Below the pieces are notes generated by a model. It was not told where the DNA came from and ran no database searches. It saw nothing but the letters and a program-made list of their open reading frames with translations. Below, piece after piece: positions 1-6,868 of a stretch of DNA of 20,030 nt. Source of the stretch: RUG626 sp051866775 (lineage in GTDB: Bacteria > Bacillota > Clostridia > Oscillospirales > Oscillospiraceae). The DNA lies in assembly GCA_051866775.1 (NCBI GenBank), contig JBJDXR010000007.1, forward strand, positions 1-20,030, given 5' to 3'. Position 1 is the stretch's first letter. The number at the start of each line of letters is the position of its first letter. A program made the position numbers and the translations under genes.

Positions 1-2
1 TG

Positions 3-86
3 AATCAATGCGTCCGGATATCCTTTGAATGTGCCCTAAATGTCTGCGGCTTTAAGCTCAGCGATATCCTCCCGGGTGAAGAATAA
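3..86 (+). CDS. 3' end of a possible small regulator, cut by window start
   Basis: An open frame enters from the left edge and encodes 27 residues before TAA at 84-86. The end of the peptide, ALNVCGFKLSDILPGEE, resembles the last helix and tail of Cro/C1 (XRE) type helix-turn-helix domains, where an 'AL..V....LSDLL' pattern is common; this is an impression from a short tail, not an assignment. Support for it being real: codons match the neighbouring genes, and the stop runs straight into the rho-independent terminator at 82-116, as expected for a gene end. It could equally be a chance frame; the missing 5' part would decide. Confidence 0.4.
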   Translation, partial: NQCVRISFECALNVCGFKLSDILPGEE

Positions 87-116
87 AAAGTCCTCCTGTA
101 GGAGGACTTTTTTATT
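82..116. terminator. bidirectional rho-independent terminator
   Basis: A 12-bp stem (85-96 with 101-112), loop TGTA, is flanked by A-rich and T-rich runs, so it can act on both strands. On plus it would end the partial gene before it; on minus it is the first good terminator downstream of htpG. Confidence 0.85.
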
Positions 117-192
117 TTGTGTGTATTTCGCTGCTTAAGGCTTACAAGTCACCACCCAAAAGCTTTGCTCTTTTTGGCCGGCGCGGCGGACA

Positions 193-225
193 TTTCTGTT
201 TCTTTTCAAGAAAAAGAAACAGAAA
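193..225. repeat. perfect 14-bp inverted repeat in a gene-free stretch
   Basis: Two 14-base arms (193-206 and 212-225) are exact reverse complements around the loop CAAGA. The arms are pyrimidine/purine strings (TTTCTGTTTCTTTT and its complement). There is no clear U-tract after the stem on either strand, so it is not a typical terminator. It sits between the terminator at 82-116 and the htpG stop, in a stretch (117-291) with no convincing gene, next to a smaller inverted repeat (CCAAAA...TTTTGG, about 157-179). It may belong to a dispersed intergenic repeat family; a copy count in the genome would tell. Confidence 0.55.
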
Positions 226-291
226 GAATGGGGGCGCATCCCTCTTTCCTGCTCTGCGGAGCCGGAACCCCCGCCCACGGCAGTGGACATT

Positions 292-2202
292 TTATATTAG
301 CTCACATACAAGCTCGGTGTAGCCGGCCATATCGTCCACCGGTATCCCGGCAAGAAGCTTTGCCTGAGTACACAGCACCTTGGCTATCTTTTCAGCCCTG
401 TCCTTGTCGCTTTCTATTGAGGACTCAAGGGCGCTGAACACCGGGTGGGAGGCGTTCACCTCCAGAACACGCTTTGCCTTTACCTGCTGGCCGGCCTCAC
501 CGGGGATGGAGCGGAAGTATTTTTCCATCTCAAGGGATATATCCCCCTCATAGGACATACACACAGGGCTTTGCACAAGGTTCTGTGAAAGCCGGACGTT
601 TACCACCTCGTCCTTCAGCACGTCCTTAATGAAATCCAGAACAGGCTGGGACTTCTCGGACAGCTCCTGCTGCTCCTTCTTCTCCTCCTCGGTCTCAAGA
701 CCGAGATCCGAGCCGGTGACGCTCTTAAACTCCTTCTCCTCAAAGGTGTAGAGTATCTGCGCCACGAACTCATCCACGTCATCCACAAAATACAGTATCT
801 CGTAGCCCTTGGACTTTACCTGCTCGTTCTGGGGAAGACCCGCGGCGGTGCGGACTGAGTCGCCTGCGGCATAATAGATGTATTTCTGGGACTCCGGCAT
901 ACGGGAGACATAGTCCTTTAGTGAAGTGAGCTTCTCCGTATTGGAGGAGTGGAACTTCAGAAGATCCTTTAAAAGATCCTTCTTCATGCCGTAATCTCCC
1001 ACGATGCCGTATTTTATCTGGCGGCCGAACTCATGCCAGAAGGCGTCGTATTTTTCCGGATCCTTTTCCATAAGGGAGGCAAGCTCCGATTTGACCTTCT
1101 TTTCAAGGTTCCCTGAGATGACCTTAAGCTGCCTGTCGTGCTGGAGGATCTCACGGGAGATGTTGAGGGAGAGGTCGGGGCTGTCCACCACGCCCCGCAC
1201 AAAGCGGAAGAAATCGGGCAGAAGCTCGGAGCAGCTGTCCATTATCATGACGCCGGAGGAGTATAGCTTGAGGCCCGGCTTAAAGTCGCGGCTGTAGAAA
1301 TCGTAGGGTGCCTTTGCGGGGATAAACAGCAGCGCCTTGTAGGAGGTAAGTCCTTCTGCATTTACGCGGATGACCGCCACGGGGTCCTCGGAATCGTGGA
1401 AATGCTCCTTATAAAAGGCGATGCAGTCGGCGTCTGAGACCTCGCTTATGCCGCGCTGCCAAATAGGCACCATGCTGTTTATGGTCTGCTCCTCAGTGGT
1501 GGTGACAGGCTCTGTCTTGGTGTTTCCGTTTTCGTCCTTCTCGCCGGTCTCCTTGTACTCGGTGTGCTCCACATCCATGCGGATGGGCCAGCGGATGTAG
1601 TCGGAGTATTTCTTTATAAGCTCGCGGAGCTTCCAGCTCTCAAGGTAAGTGCTGTAATTTTCCTCCTCGGAGTCGGGCTTTACATGCATAATTATATCCG
1701 TGCCGGCGGTATCCTTTTGGGCATCCGAGATGGTGTAGCCGTCGGCGCCGGTGCTCTCCCACCGTGCGCCGGTGTCGGCGCCGTAGGCCCGGGAGATAAC
1801 GGTCACTTTGTCGCTGACCATGAAGGCGCTGTAAAAGCCCACGCCGAACTGGCCGATTATATCAACGTCTCCGGAGTCCTCGTCCATATCTTTTTTAAAT
1901 CCGTAGCTTCCGCTGTGGGCGATGACACCCAGATTTTCCTCCATGTCCTCCTTGGTCATTCCGACGCCGTTATCGGAGACGGTGATGGTGCGGGCATCCT
2001 TGTCAACGGAGATGCGGATGGCAAAGTCGTCCCGGTTAAGGCCCACCTTGTCGTCCGTGAGGGAGATATAGCACAGCTTGTCTATGGCGTCGCTGGCGTT
2101 GGAGATTATCTCTCTTAAGAAGATCTCTTTGTGTGTGTAGATAGAGTTGATCATCAGGTCAAGCAGGCGTTTGGATTCTGCTTTGAATTGCCTCTTTGAC
2201 AT
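292..2202 (-). CDS. htpG: HtpG, Hsp90-family molecular chaperone
   Basis: Cytosolic ATP-dependent chaperone that helps fold and remodel client proteins as a homodimer. The 636-residue product has the GHKL ATPase domain at the N-terminus: LREIISNASDAID (catalytic Glu31, Asn35), SDNGVGMT (ATP-binding Asp77) and GQFGVGFYSAF (117-127). The middle domain carries LNISREILQ, including the conserved Arg that contacts ATP, and a C-terminal dimerisation domain follows, so length and layout are normal for bacterial HtpG. Two in-frame ATGs exist; the second (2202) is chosen because AGGAGG (2210-2215) lies 7 bases before it but only 1 base before the first (2208). The leader contains a small GCCGC/GCGGC hairpin (2228-2242). 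No CIRCE element was seen. It is divergent from the VOC-domain gene. Confidence 0.97.
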   Translation of the reverse strand: MSKRQFKAESKRLLDLMINSIYTHKEIFLREIISNASDAIDKLCYISLTDDKVGLNRDDFAIRISVDKDARTITVSDNGVGMTKEDMEENLGVIAHSGSYGFKKDMDEDSGDVDIIGQFGVGFYSAFMVSDKVTVISRAYGADTGARWESTGADGYTISDAQKDTAGTDIIMHVKPDSEEENYSTYLESWKLRELIKKYSDYIRWPIRMDVEHTEYKETGEKDENGNTKTEPVTTTEEQTINSMVPIWQRGISEVSDADCIAFYKEHFHDSEDPVAVIRVNAEGLTSYKALLFIPAKAPYDFYSRDFKPGLKLYSSGVMIMDSCSELLPDFFRFVRGVVDSPDLSLNISREILQHDRQLKVISGNLEKKVKSELASLMEKDPEKYDAFWHEFGRQIKYGIVGDYGMKKDLLKDLLKFHSSNTEKLTSLKDYVSRMPESQKYIYYAAGDSVRTAAGLPQNEQVKSKGYEILYFVDDVDEFVAQILYTFEEKEFKSVTGSDLGLETEEEKKEQQELSEKSQPVLDFIKDVLKDEVVNVRLSQNLVQSPVCMSYEGDISLEMEKYFRSIPGEAGQQVKAKRVLEVNASHPVFSALESSIESDKDRAEKIAKVLCTQAKLLAGIPVDDMAGYTELVCELI

Positions 2203-2304
2203 TTTCATTCCTCCTAATGCGTTTTGAGCCGCTTAACGCGGCAATCTTAGTAACCAGTAATAATACACCTTAATTGTTAAAATTTTATGTACTTTTTTAC
2301 TTTT

Positions 2305-2319
2305 CTTGTTGACAACAAG
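2305..2319. promoter_or_regulatory. perfect 15-base palindrome between htpG and the VOC gene
   Basis: CTTGTTG-A-CAACAAG is a perfect dyad in the 178-base divergent intergenic region. Such a dyad between divergent genes suits a repressor operator, but no regulator is known from the window and it does not match the full Rex or CIRCE consensus. I could not assign a convincing -35/-10 pair to either flanking gene. Confidence 0.4.
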
Positions 2320-2380
2320 GAAATTTGGCCTCAAACTATACGTGACCCTGCGGGGTGAAATACTATTTTAGGGTGATACT

Positions 2381-2734
2381 ATGGAAAACAACGTTGAATT
2401 TTTTATTGCTCATGTGGGAATAAACGAGGAGAATGCGGACACCGCCCAGGCTCTTGCCGACAGGCTCTGCGCTATCTTCGGCTGGGCTGCAAAGCCCGGC
2501 ACCAGTTCCGTCTTTGCCGGAAAGGGCATTGAGATCATGAAGGGGCCGTATCTCGGGAAGAACGGACATATCGCCGTTGGAACAAACGACATAATGGCTG
2601 CTATGGAGCTTCTCAAGACCCGCGGTGTTGAGTTTGACGACGACACAAAAAAGCTTGCCTCTGACGGCAGCCTCAAGGCCATCTACATGAAGGGCGACTT
2701 CGGCGGCTTTGCGCTGCACCTTGTTCAGGTGTAA
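2381..2734 (+). CDS. stand-alone VOC (glyoxalase-fold) protein, KDPG-aldolase-tail-like
   Basis: A 117-residue protein with the look of a single vicinal-oxygen-chelate unit: N-terminal strand EFFIAHVGI, a helix ADTAQALADRLCAIFGW, then GKNGHIAVGTNDI, a helix, and the C-terminal strand KAIYMKGDFGGFALHLVQV. From memory, the second half resembles the extra C-terminal domain fused to 2-dehydro-3-deoxyphosphogluconate aldolases in many Clostridia (a 'GHIA.GTN ... KAIY.K...GGFA.HL' pattern). Here no aldolase domain precedes it: the frame has a start and GGTGAT-type ribosome site, and the upstream 178 bases carry no aldolase sequence. His residues in GHIA and ALHL could be metal ligands, but this is unproven. 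The reaction is unknown; a sugar-acid or lactoylglutathione-like role is speculative. Confidence 0.75.
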   Translation: MENNVEFFIAHVGINEENADTAQALADRLCAIFGWAAKPGTSSVFAGKGIEIMKGPYLGKNGHIAVGTNDIMAAMELLKTRGVEFDDDTKKLASDGSLKAIYMKGDFGGFALHLVQV

Positions 2735-2754
2735 AAGGACATATAAACGGACAC

Positions 2755-2790
2755 AAAAAACCGGCCTTTTGTAAAAAAGGCCGGTTTTTT
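2755..2790. terminator. shared bidirectional terminator of two convergent genes
   Basis: A 16-bp stem (AAAAAACCGGCCTTTT, 2755-2770, with 2775-2790) and loop GTAA, with T6 on each strand, sits between the convergent VOC and cold-shock genes and can end both transcripts. Confidence 0.92.
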
Positions 2791-2847
2791 CTTTAAAAAC
2801 ATATTGCAGGGTCAAAGATCCATTCTGCTTAAGAGGTGAGGCAGACC

Positions 2848-3063
2848 TCAGCCAACAGCGCAGACGTTTACAGCGCGCATCTTGCCGCTGTCACGGGGAT
2901 CCGGCTCCACGTCGAAGGTGACGTGCTGGCCCTCAGAGAGAGTCCTGAAGCCCTCAGCCTGAATGGCGGAGAAATGGACAAAAACGTCGCCGCTGCCGTC
3001 ATCATTGGAGATGAAGCCATAGCCTTTCTCCTGATTAAACCACTTTACAGTACCCTTATTCAT
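2848..3063 (-). CDS. csp: CspA-family cold-shock protein
   Basis: A 71-residue single cold-shock domain that binds single-stranded nucleic acid and keeps mRNA unfolded. It shows both RNA-binding motifs, RNP1-like KGYGFI (13-18) and RNP2 VFVHF (27-31), with the N-terminal MNKGTVKWFN signature. Length is slightly longer than the usual 65-70 residues. AGGAGG (3072-3077) lies 8 bases before the ATG. It is downstream of mntP on the same strand, but a strong promoter (3181-3209) directly after the mntP stop gives it its own transcript with a leader of about 110 nucleotides, the kind of long leader used for cold regulation in cspA of E. coli. Which csp paralogue this is cannot be told. Confidence 0.96.
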   Translation of the reverse strand: MNKGTVKWFNQEKGYGFISNDDGSGDVFVHFSAIQAEGFRTLSEGQHVTFDVEPDPRDSGKMRAVNVCAVG

Positions 3064-3180
3064 TTTTGGAACCTCCTGAAAAGATTTGTTCTGTGTAAAA
3101 AGAAAAACCGCAGTTATAAGCCAAAATGGAAATTGACTTACAACATACGGTCATCAATCAAACATCCAGATACGCCTATT

Positions 3181-3209
3181 AATATATTCGTTTTTTTTGA
3201 AAAAGTCAA
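3181..3209 (-). promoter_or_regulatory. sigma-A promoter of the cold-shock gene
   Basis: On minus: TTGACT (3204-3209), 17-base spacer with an A8 tract, TATATT (3181-3186). The predicted start near 3174 leaves a leader of about 110 nucleotides before the csp start. The promoter begins about 20 bases after the mntP stop. Confidence 0.8.
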
Positions 3210-3229
3210 TAGCATACTGTGAAAATACT

Positions 3230-3796
3230 TTATATAGATAATATACCCAAATGCTCAAGAAGTATTTTAAGCCCGATCAGGATTAATATCACGCCGCCCG
3301 CAAGCTCTGCCTTCTGCTTATACCGCGCGCCGAACTTATGGCCAACAAAAACGCCGAAGGCAGAGAGAACAAAGGTGGTCGTCCCGATAATTGTTATAGG
3401 CATCCAGATCGACATGCCCAGCAGGGCGAAGGATATGCCCACCGCCAGCGCGTCGATACTTGTGGCTACCGCCAAAACGAAAAGCTCCTTTATATCGAAG
3501 CCCTTGTCGGAGGACTCCTCCTCGTTTTGAAGCGCCTCATATATCATCTTGCCGCCGATAAACGCCAGCAGCACAAAGACTACCCAGTGATCGATGCTGG
3601 TGATGTACGACTCAAACTGCTTGCCCAAGAACCACCCGAAGAGCGGCATCAGAGCCTGAAAACCTCCGAAAAACAGCGCGATGACAACGGTCTGCTTTAT
3701 ATTCAGACGCCGCATCTTAAGCCCTTTGCATATCGCGACTGCAAAGGCGTCCATGGACAGACCTATCCCAGTGAGAAAAAGCTCCAGAAAACCCAT
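3230..3796 (-). CDS. mntP: MntP, manganese efflux pump
   Basis: Inner-membrane exporter that lowers cytosolic Mn2+. The 188-residue product has about six hydrophobic segments arranged as two homologous halves, each opening with the family motif: LSMDAFAVAICKG (Asp16) and ATSIDALAVGISF (Asp115). These aspartates lie at the positions known to be essential in the E. coli protein. An acidic loop, NEEESSDKG (91-99), separates the halves. Start choice: the ATG at 3796 is preceded 7 bases upstream by GAGAGG (3804-3809); an upstream TTG (3811) lies within that ribosome site and is rejected. Upstream lie a yybP-ykoY riboswitch and a perfect promoter, so the gene should be switched on by Mn2+, which fits its function. 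Csp follows with its own promoter. Confidence 0.95.
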   Translation of the reverse strand: MGFLELFLTGIGLSMDAFAVAICKGLKMRRLNIKQTVVIALFFGGFQALMPLFGWFLGKQFESYITSIDHWVVFVLLAFIGGKMIYEALQNEEESSDKGFDIKELFVLAVATSIDALAVGISFALLGMSIWMPITIIGTTTFVLSAFGVFVGHKFGARYKQKAELAGGVILILIGLKILLEHLGILSI

Positions 3797-3840
3797 ATCG
3801 TAACCTCTCAAAAACCTTCAAATCGCGGCGCTTGTCCCGG

Positions 3841-3884
3841 ATATAAATAAAGACTCATGCACAGTGCGGCTGTGCATGAGTCTT
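3841..3884 (-). terminator. riboswitch-controlled terminator before mntP
   Basis: A 15-bp perfect stem (3850-3864 with 3870-3884) and a 5-base loop; on minus it is followed by the imperfect U-tract TTATTTATAT. Its 5' arm shares bases with P1 of the aptamer, making it the expression platform. Confidence 0.85.
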
Positions 3885-3966
3885 GTCATTTAAAGGTAAG
3901 CCAGACCGTTTTTTCGGTCAGTATGTTGACTTGCCGCGCGGTAAAAGCGCCGACTACTCCCTCAAG
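3877..3966 (-). ncRNA. yybP-ykoY manganese riboswitch aptamer
   Basis: Read on minus, the leader holds the conserved pieces of this family in order: GGGAGTAG (3961-3954), the junction string GTCAACATAC near 3930-3920, a closing hairpin GACCG-A6-CGGTC (3904-3919), and ACAAGAC just before the 3' strand of P1. P1 can form between TGAG (3964-3961) and CTCA (3880-3877). That 3' strand lies inside the terminator stem (3850-3884), so folding of the aptamer and of the terminator exclude each other. Metal-bound aptamer should therefore allow read-through into mntP, the ON behaviour known for this class. Assignment is by recognised motifs, not by a covariance search. Confidence 0.92.
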
Positions 3967-3973
3967 CGTGAAA

Positions 3974-4002
3974 ATTATACCAGACGAAATCCGATCTGTC
4001 AA
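3974..4002 (-). promoter_or_regulatory. perfect sigma-A promoter of the riboswitch-mntP transcript
   Basis: On minus: TTGACA (3997-4002), 17-base spacer, TATAAT (3974-3979), all consensus. The predicted start near 3967 coincides with the beginning of the aptamer. A perfect promoter fits a gene controlled mainly by premature termination. Confidence 0.92.
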
Positions 4003-4077
4003 GAAGCGAAGAATATCTGATGTGCAGCGGAAGGGAAAGGTAAATTATTGCAAAAATTTTGAGCTTTGTCTAAAATG

Positions 4078-4106
4078 TTGAAGATCATGCTGCTGAATGT
4101 TAAAAT
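4078..4106 (+). promoter_or_regulatory. promoter of the MBL-fold gene
   Basis: TTGAAG (4078-4083), 17-base spacer, TAAAAT (4101-4106), about 35 bases before the MBL gene start. It is divergent from the mntP promoter. Confidence 0.6.
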
Positions 4107-4140
4107 ATATATGTATTTTGAATAAAGGAGATTCGTACAT

Positions 4141-5220
4141 ATGAGTGGATCAAAGCCTATTCATGTCAAGGAGACGAAAAGTAAGGTCTGGAAGGACGCC
4201 ATCAGACCGCTGGGCGTAATACATCCGATTTTTCCTTTTGGAAAAGTTTATAAGTTTAGGGAAAACATATACAGCATTTACGAGTACACTTTCGACGGCG
4301 GCGGAGATCCGTGGATGCACCTGATAGACGGTCCTGAGAAGGCGCTTCTCATAGACACCGGTTTTGGTATCGGCAATCTGCGCGGCCTTGTTGAGGAGCT
4401 TGTAGGTGATAAGGAGGTCATAGTCGTCAATACCCACCCGCACATTGACCACTGCTGGGGCAACTTCCAGTGGGACAGGGCCTACTGCCATGAGTATGCC
4501 GTTCCTGCGGAAAAGTCGCAGCACGCGAAGATGTGGGACATCCTCTATGATTTTGAGGAGGGTCACGGCTTTATTCAGGACTTCAAGCTCAGCGACATAG
4601 CTCCCTGGAAGGACTATGAGATAATCGGCTGCAGGAACCACACCATATTTAATCTCGGCGGCGACTACGAGGTCGAAATGATATTCCTCCCAGGACACGA
4701 CCCCGGACACTGCGTGTTCCTCGATAAGCACAACCGCATCCTTTTCGGCGGCGACTCGCTGCTGTATGTCTGTACCTGCGGCTCCGACGCCCCGGCGAAG
4801 AAGGACGGCAGGCGTATGTACCATGGCGAGCAGAAAACGGTGGAATGCTACCACCGTGAGCTTGAGGGGATAGCAAAGCGGCTCAATGAGTTTGACTGCG
4901 TATTTATGAGCCACATGGTCCTGGGCGAGGACAAGCAGTTTGTGGCCGATATGTTTGAGGCCGCCGACAGAATAATGAACGACCCGGACAGCAACAACTT
5001 TATCCAGCCCACGCGCAGCGGCTTTGTAAACAAGGTCATGATGGTAAACCTTGCCTCCATCGCCTACAGCGACGGCTGGGTATATGAAGAGCCTATCAGA
5101 AAGATTGTTGAGGAGAATGAGAAGAACGGCAATCTCCTGACTGATTATGTCTCCAGCTATGGCAAGCCCCGTGACCAGTGGCCGTCAAAGCCCACCAGAA
5201 AAATGACGCAGTTCGGCTGA
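4141..5220 (+). CDS. MBL-fold metallohydrolase of unknown substrate
   Basis: A 359-residue cytosolic-looking protein (no signal peptide or membrane segment). The metallo-beta-lactamase fold is clear: LLIDTGFG (Asp72), THPHIDHCWGN (His99, His101, Asp103, His104), LPGHDPGHCVF (His186), FGGDSL (Asp205) and MSHMVLG (His258) give the usual ligands of a two-metal centre. The first ~45 residues and the last ~80 (YSDGWVYEEPIRK ... KPTRKMTQFG) lie outside the core fold. Hydrolases of this fold act on very different substrates (thioesters, lactones, lactams, phosphoesters), and nothing here selects one. It is monocistronic: own promoter upstream, terminator downstream. AAAGGAG lies 10 bases before the ATG. 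A Cys-rich patch, LLYVCTCGSD (208-216), after the Asp205 motif is unusual. Family call firm, function open. Confidence 0.9.
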   Translation: MSGSKPIHVKETKSKVWKDAIRPLGVIHPIFPFGKVYKFRENIYSIYEYTFDGGGDPWMHLIDGPEKALLIDTGFGIGNLRGLVEELVGDKEVIVVNTHPHIDHCWGNFQWDRAYCHEYAVPAEKSQHAKMWDILYDFEEGHGFIQDFKLSDIAPWKDYEIIGCRNHTIFNLGGDYEVEMIFLPGHDPGHCVFLDKHNRILFGGDSLLYVCTCGSDAPAKKDGRRMYHGEQKTVECYHRELEGIAKRLNEFDCVFMSHMVLGEDKQFVADMFEAADRIMNDPDSNNFIQPTRSGFVNKVMMVNLASIAYSDGWVYEEPIRKIVEENEKNGNLLTDYVSSYGKPRDQWPSKPTRKMTQFG

Positions 5221-5235
5221 TATTGCCGTATGCAT

Positions 5236-5269
5236 AAAAAAGCTGCACACATAGTGTGCAGCTTTTTTT
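5236..5269. terminator. bidirectional terminator after the MBL gene
   Basis: A 15-bp stem (AAAAAAGCTGCACAC, 5236-5250, with 5254-5268) and loop ATA, T7 on plus and T6 on minus. It ends the MBL transcript and may also stop transcripts arriving from the DUF389 gene on minus. Confidence 0.92.
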
Positions 5270-5433
5270 GTGCCTTATAAAGCTTGTGCCGCAAGCGAAA
5301 GCCGCCGTTCGAGACGAAGCAAAAGCTCTCAGACTTCGGCGGGGTGCGGTGTTATGTCCGCAGATCTCCGGGATTTCCAAAACGGCTACCCCCGATGATA
5401 CTCCCGGCTTTAAAACCGGTGATAGGCAGTGGA
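5270..5433. other. gene-free stretch with short inverted repeats
   Basis: No frame here looks like a protein. Visible structures are GCTTG...CAAGC (about 5282-5296), CCGCCG...CGGCGG (about 5302-5341) and a near-palindrome CCGGCTTTAAAACCGG (5404-5419) just downstream of the DUF389 stop. None has a U-tract. It could be a decayed gene or repeat; nothing identifiable. Confidence 0.4.
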
Positions 5434-6819
5434 TTAATTGCTGTGTATCCAGAGCATCGCCCGGTCAAGGCCGCTCTCCGCCTTGAGCCAGTTCTCGATG
5501 GTCTCCTTCTCGGAATCGGTCAGTTCCCGCTCGGTATACGCGGCCATCACGATGCACTCCCCATCCTCGTCGGCGATCATGCCGCAGGTGCAGCCGGTGA
5601 GGTCTGTAAACACCAGCTCTGCCTTGTCGGCCATGGCGCTGAAATCTGTCTTTGCCGCAACGGTATCCTCCAGCTCGTAGAGGCGCTGCTGCTGTTCTCT
5701 CATCTGCCGGCGCTGCTCCTCCAGCTGCTTCTGAAGCTCGGTGATGGTGTTCTCCTGGACGGCAATGGTGATCTTGTCCGTGTTCTCCCCGTCGTCCGCC
5801 GCCATCAGGGTGTTCTGGGTGACGTTCAGGCTGTAGCCGTCCAGCTTGTAATTTTTAAGCTCCCGCTCCAGTATATCGATGGCCTCGTCGGAGATGGGCG
5901 TGTCCACCAGGGAGACGGTGATCGTCTTGCTCTGTGTGTCCGTGCTGCTCTGCACAAGCTGGGTGTCGCTGAATACGAACTCGCTGCTCAGGTAGTTCTT
6001 AATGTTGTGCTCCATGACGGAGGTATGTACGGTGTAGGCACCTATCAGGACGCTAGGGATCACGGTGATTACTGTGATGGCCACGATGATCCGGTTGATC
6101 TTCTTCTGCTTCTTTGGGGACAGGCTCCTGTGGTGGGGGACCCGCAGAAGGACCGTCACCAGGGCCGCGGACAGGGCGATGAACAGGGTGTTGATTATAA
6201 ACAGATAGAAGGCGCCGAAGATGAACCGGAGCTGCCAGGTGGCGATGCCGTAGCCCACGGTGCAGAGCGGGGGCATCAGGGCCGTGGCGATGGCCACACC
6301 CGGGATGACGTTGCCCTTCTTCTGACGGGTGTTGCCGATGATGCCGGCGATGCCGCCAAACAGGGCGATCAGCACATCCCAGATGGTGGGACTGGTTCGG
6401 GCGATCATCTCTGCCGTGGGGTCGCTCAGCGGTGAGATGAGGAAGTAGACGGTAGAGGTGATCAGGCTTATGAGTACCTGGGTGCCGAACCGACCCAGCG
6501 CCTTTTTGAGCATGGACAGGTCCCGGACGGCCAGAGAGTAGCCCATGGTCAGTATCCCGCTCATCAGCGGGGAGATCAGCATGGCGCCGATGATGACCGC
6601 CGTGGAGTTGACATTCAGTCCGATGGAGGCGATCAGTATAGCCAGCATCAGTATCCACATATTCGAGCCGTGGATGACGGTGTTCTCCTCCATCATCTCG
6701 TCAATCTCCTCATAGCTCATCATGTCGCCGCGGATGTCGAAGAGATTGTGGAAGTAATTTTTGATACCGGGTTTTATGGAAGATGTGCTTTCCTCAGTTT
6801 CATTTGTTTTGTTCTGCAT
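5434..6819 (-). CDS. DUF389 family integral membrane protein
   Basis: A 461-residue protein. A short hydrophilic N-terminus is followed by about seven hydrophobic segments (roughly 52-70, 73-95, 112-130, 147-163, 170-190, 197-225, 242-265). The family signature is clear: NVNSTAVIIGAMLISPLM in segments 1-2, GGIAGIIGNTRQKKGNVIPGVAIATALMPPLC, and the GAFYLFIIN segment. After the membrane part comes a soluble domain (about 270-461) with a predicted coiled coil (ITELQKQLEEQRRQMREQQQ, 359-378) and a small C-terminal alpha/beta part with two cysteines (TGCTCG). Function of DUF389 is not established; transport or stress sensing is only guessed. AGGGG lies about 9 bases before the ATG. The GH79 gene ends 49 bases upstream on the same strand with no terminator between, so the two may be co-transcribed. 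Confidence 0.9.
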   Translation of the reverse strand: MQNKTNETEESTSSIKPGIKNYFHNLFDIRGDMMSYEEIDEMMEENTVIHGSNMWILMLAILIASIGLNVNSTAVIIGAMLISPLMSGILTMGYSLAVRDLSMLKKALGRFGTQVLISLITSTVYFLISPLSDPTAEMIARTSPTIWDVLIALFGGIAGIIGNTRQKKGNVIPGVAIATALMPPLCTVGYGIATWQLRFIFGAFYLFIINTLFIALSAALVTVLLRVPHHRSLSPKKQKKINRIIVAITVITVIPSVLIGAYTVHTSVMEHNIKNYLSSEFVFSDTQLVQSSTDTQSKTITVSLVDTPISDEAIDILERELKNYKLDGYSLNVTQNTLMAADDGENTDKITIAVQENTITELQKQLEEQRRQMREQQQRLYELEDTVAAKTDFSAMADKAELVFTDLTGCTCGMIADEDGECIVMAAYTERELTDSEKETIENWLKAESGLDRAMLWIHSN

Positions 6820-6868
6820 GATTCAAAATCCCCTGTAACAGTTTGCGTTTCTTGTCGGAAAAACAGGC

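Noticed and set aside
2215..2345. CIRCE or full Rex operator upstream of htpG
   Set aside because: No TTAGCACTC/GAGTGCTAA dyad is present, and the TTGTTAA half-site near 2273 has no matching second half.
5404..5419. CCGGCTTTAAAACCGG as a terminator of the DUF389 gene
   Set aside because: On minus the stem is short and is not followed by a U-tract; the terminator at 5236-5269 is a better candidate.
5284..6435. 383-codon frame on plus opposite the DUF389 gene
   Set aside because: The DUF389 frame on minus has clear family motifs and membrane segments; this one is its shadow, with repetitive Gly/Asp/His composition.
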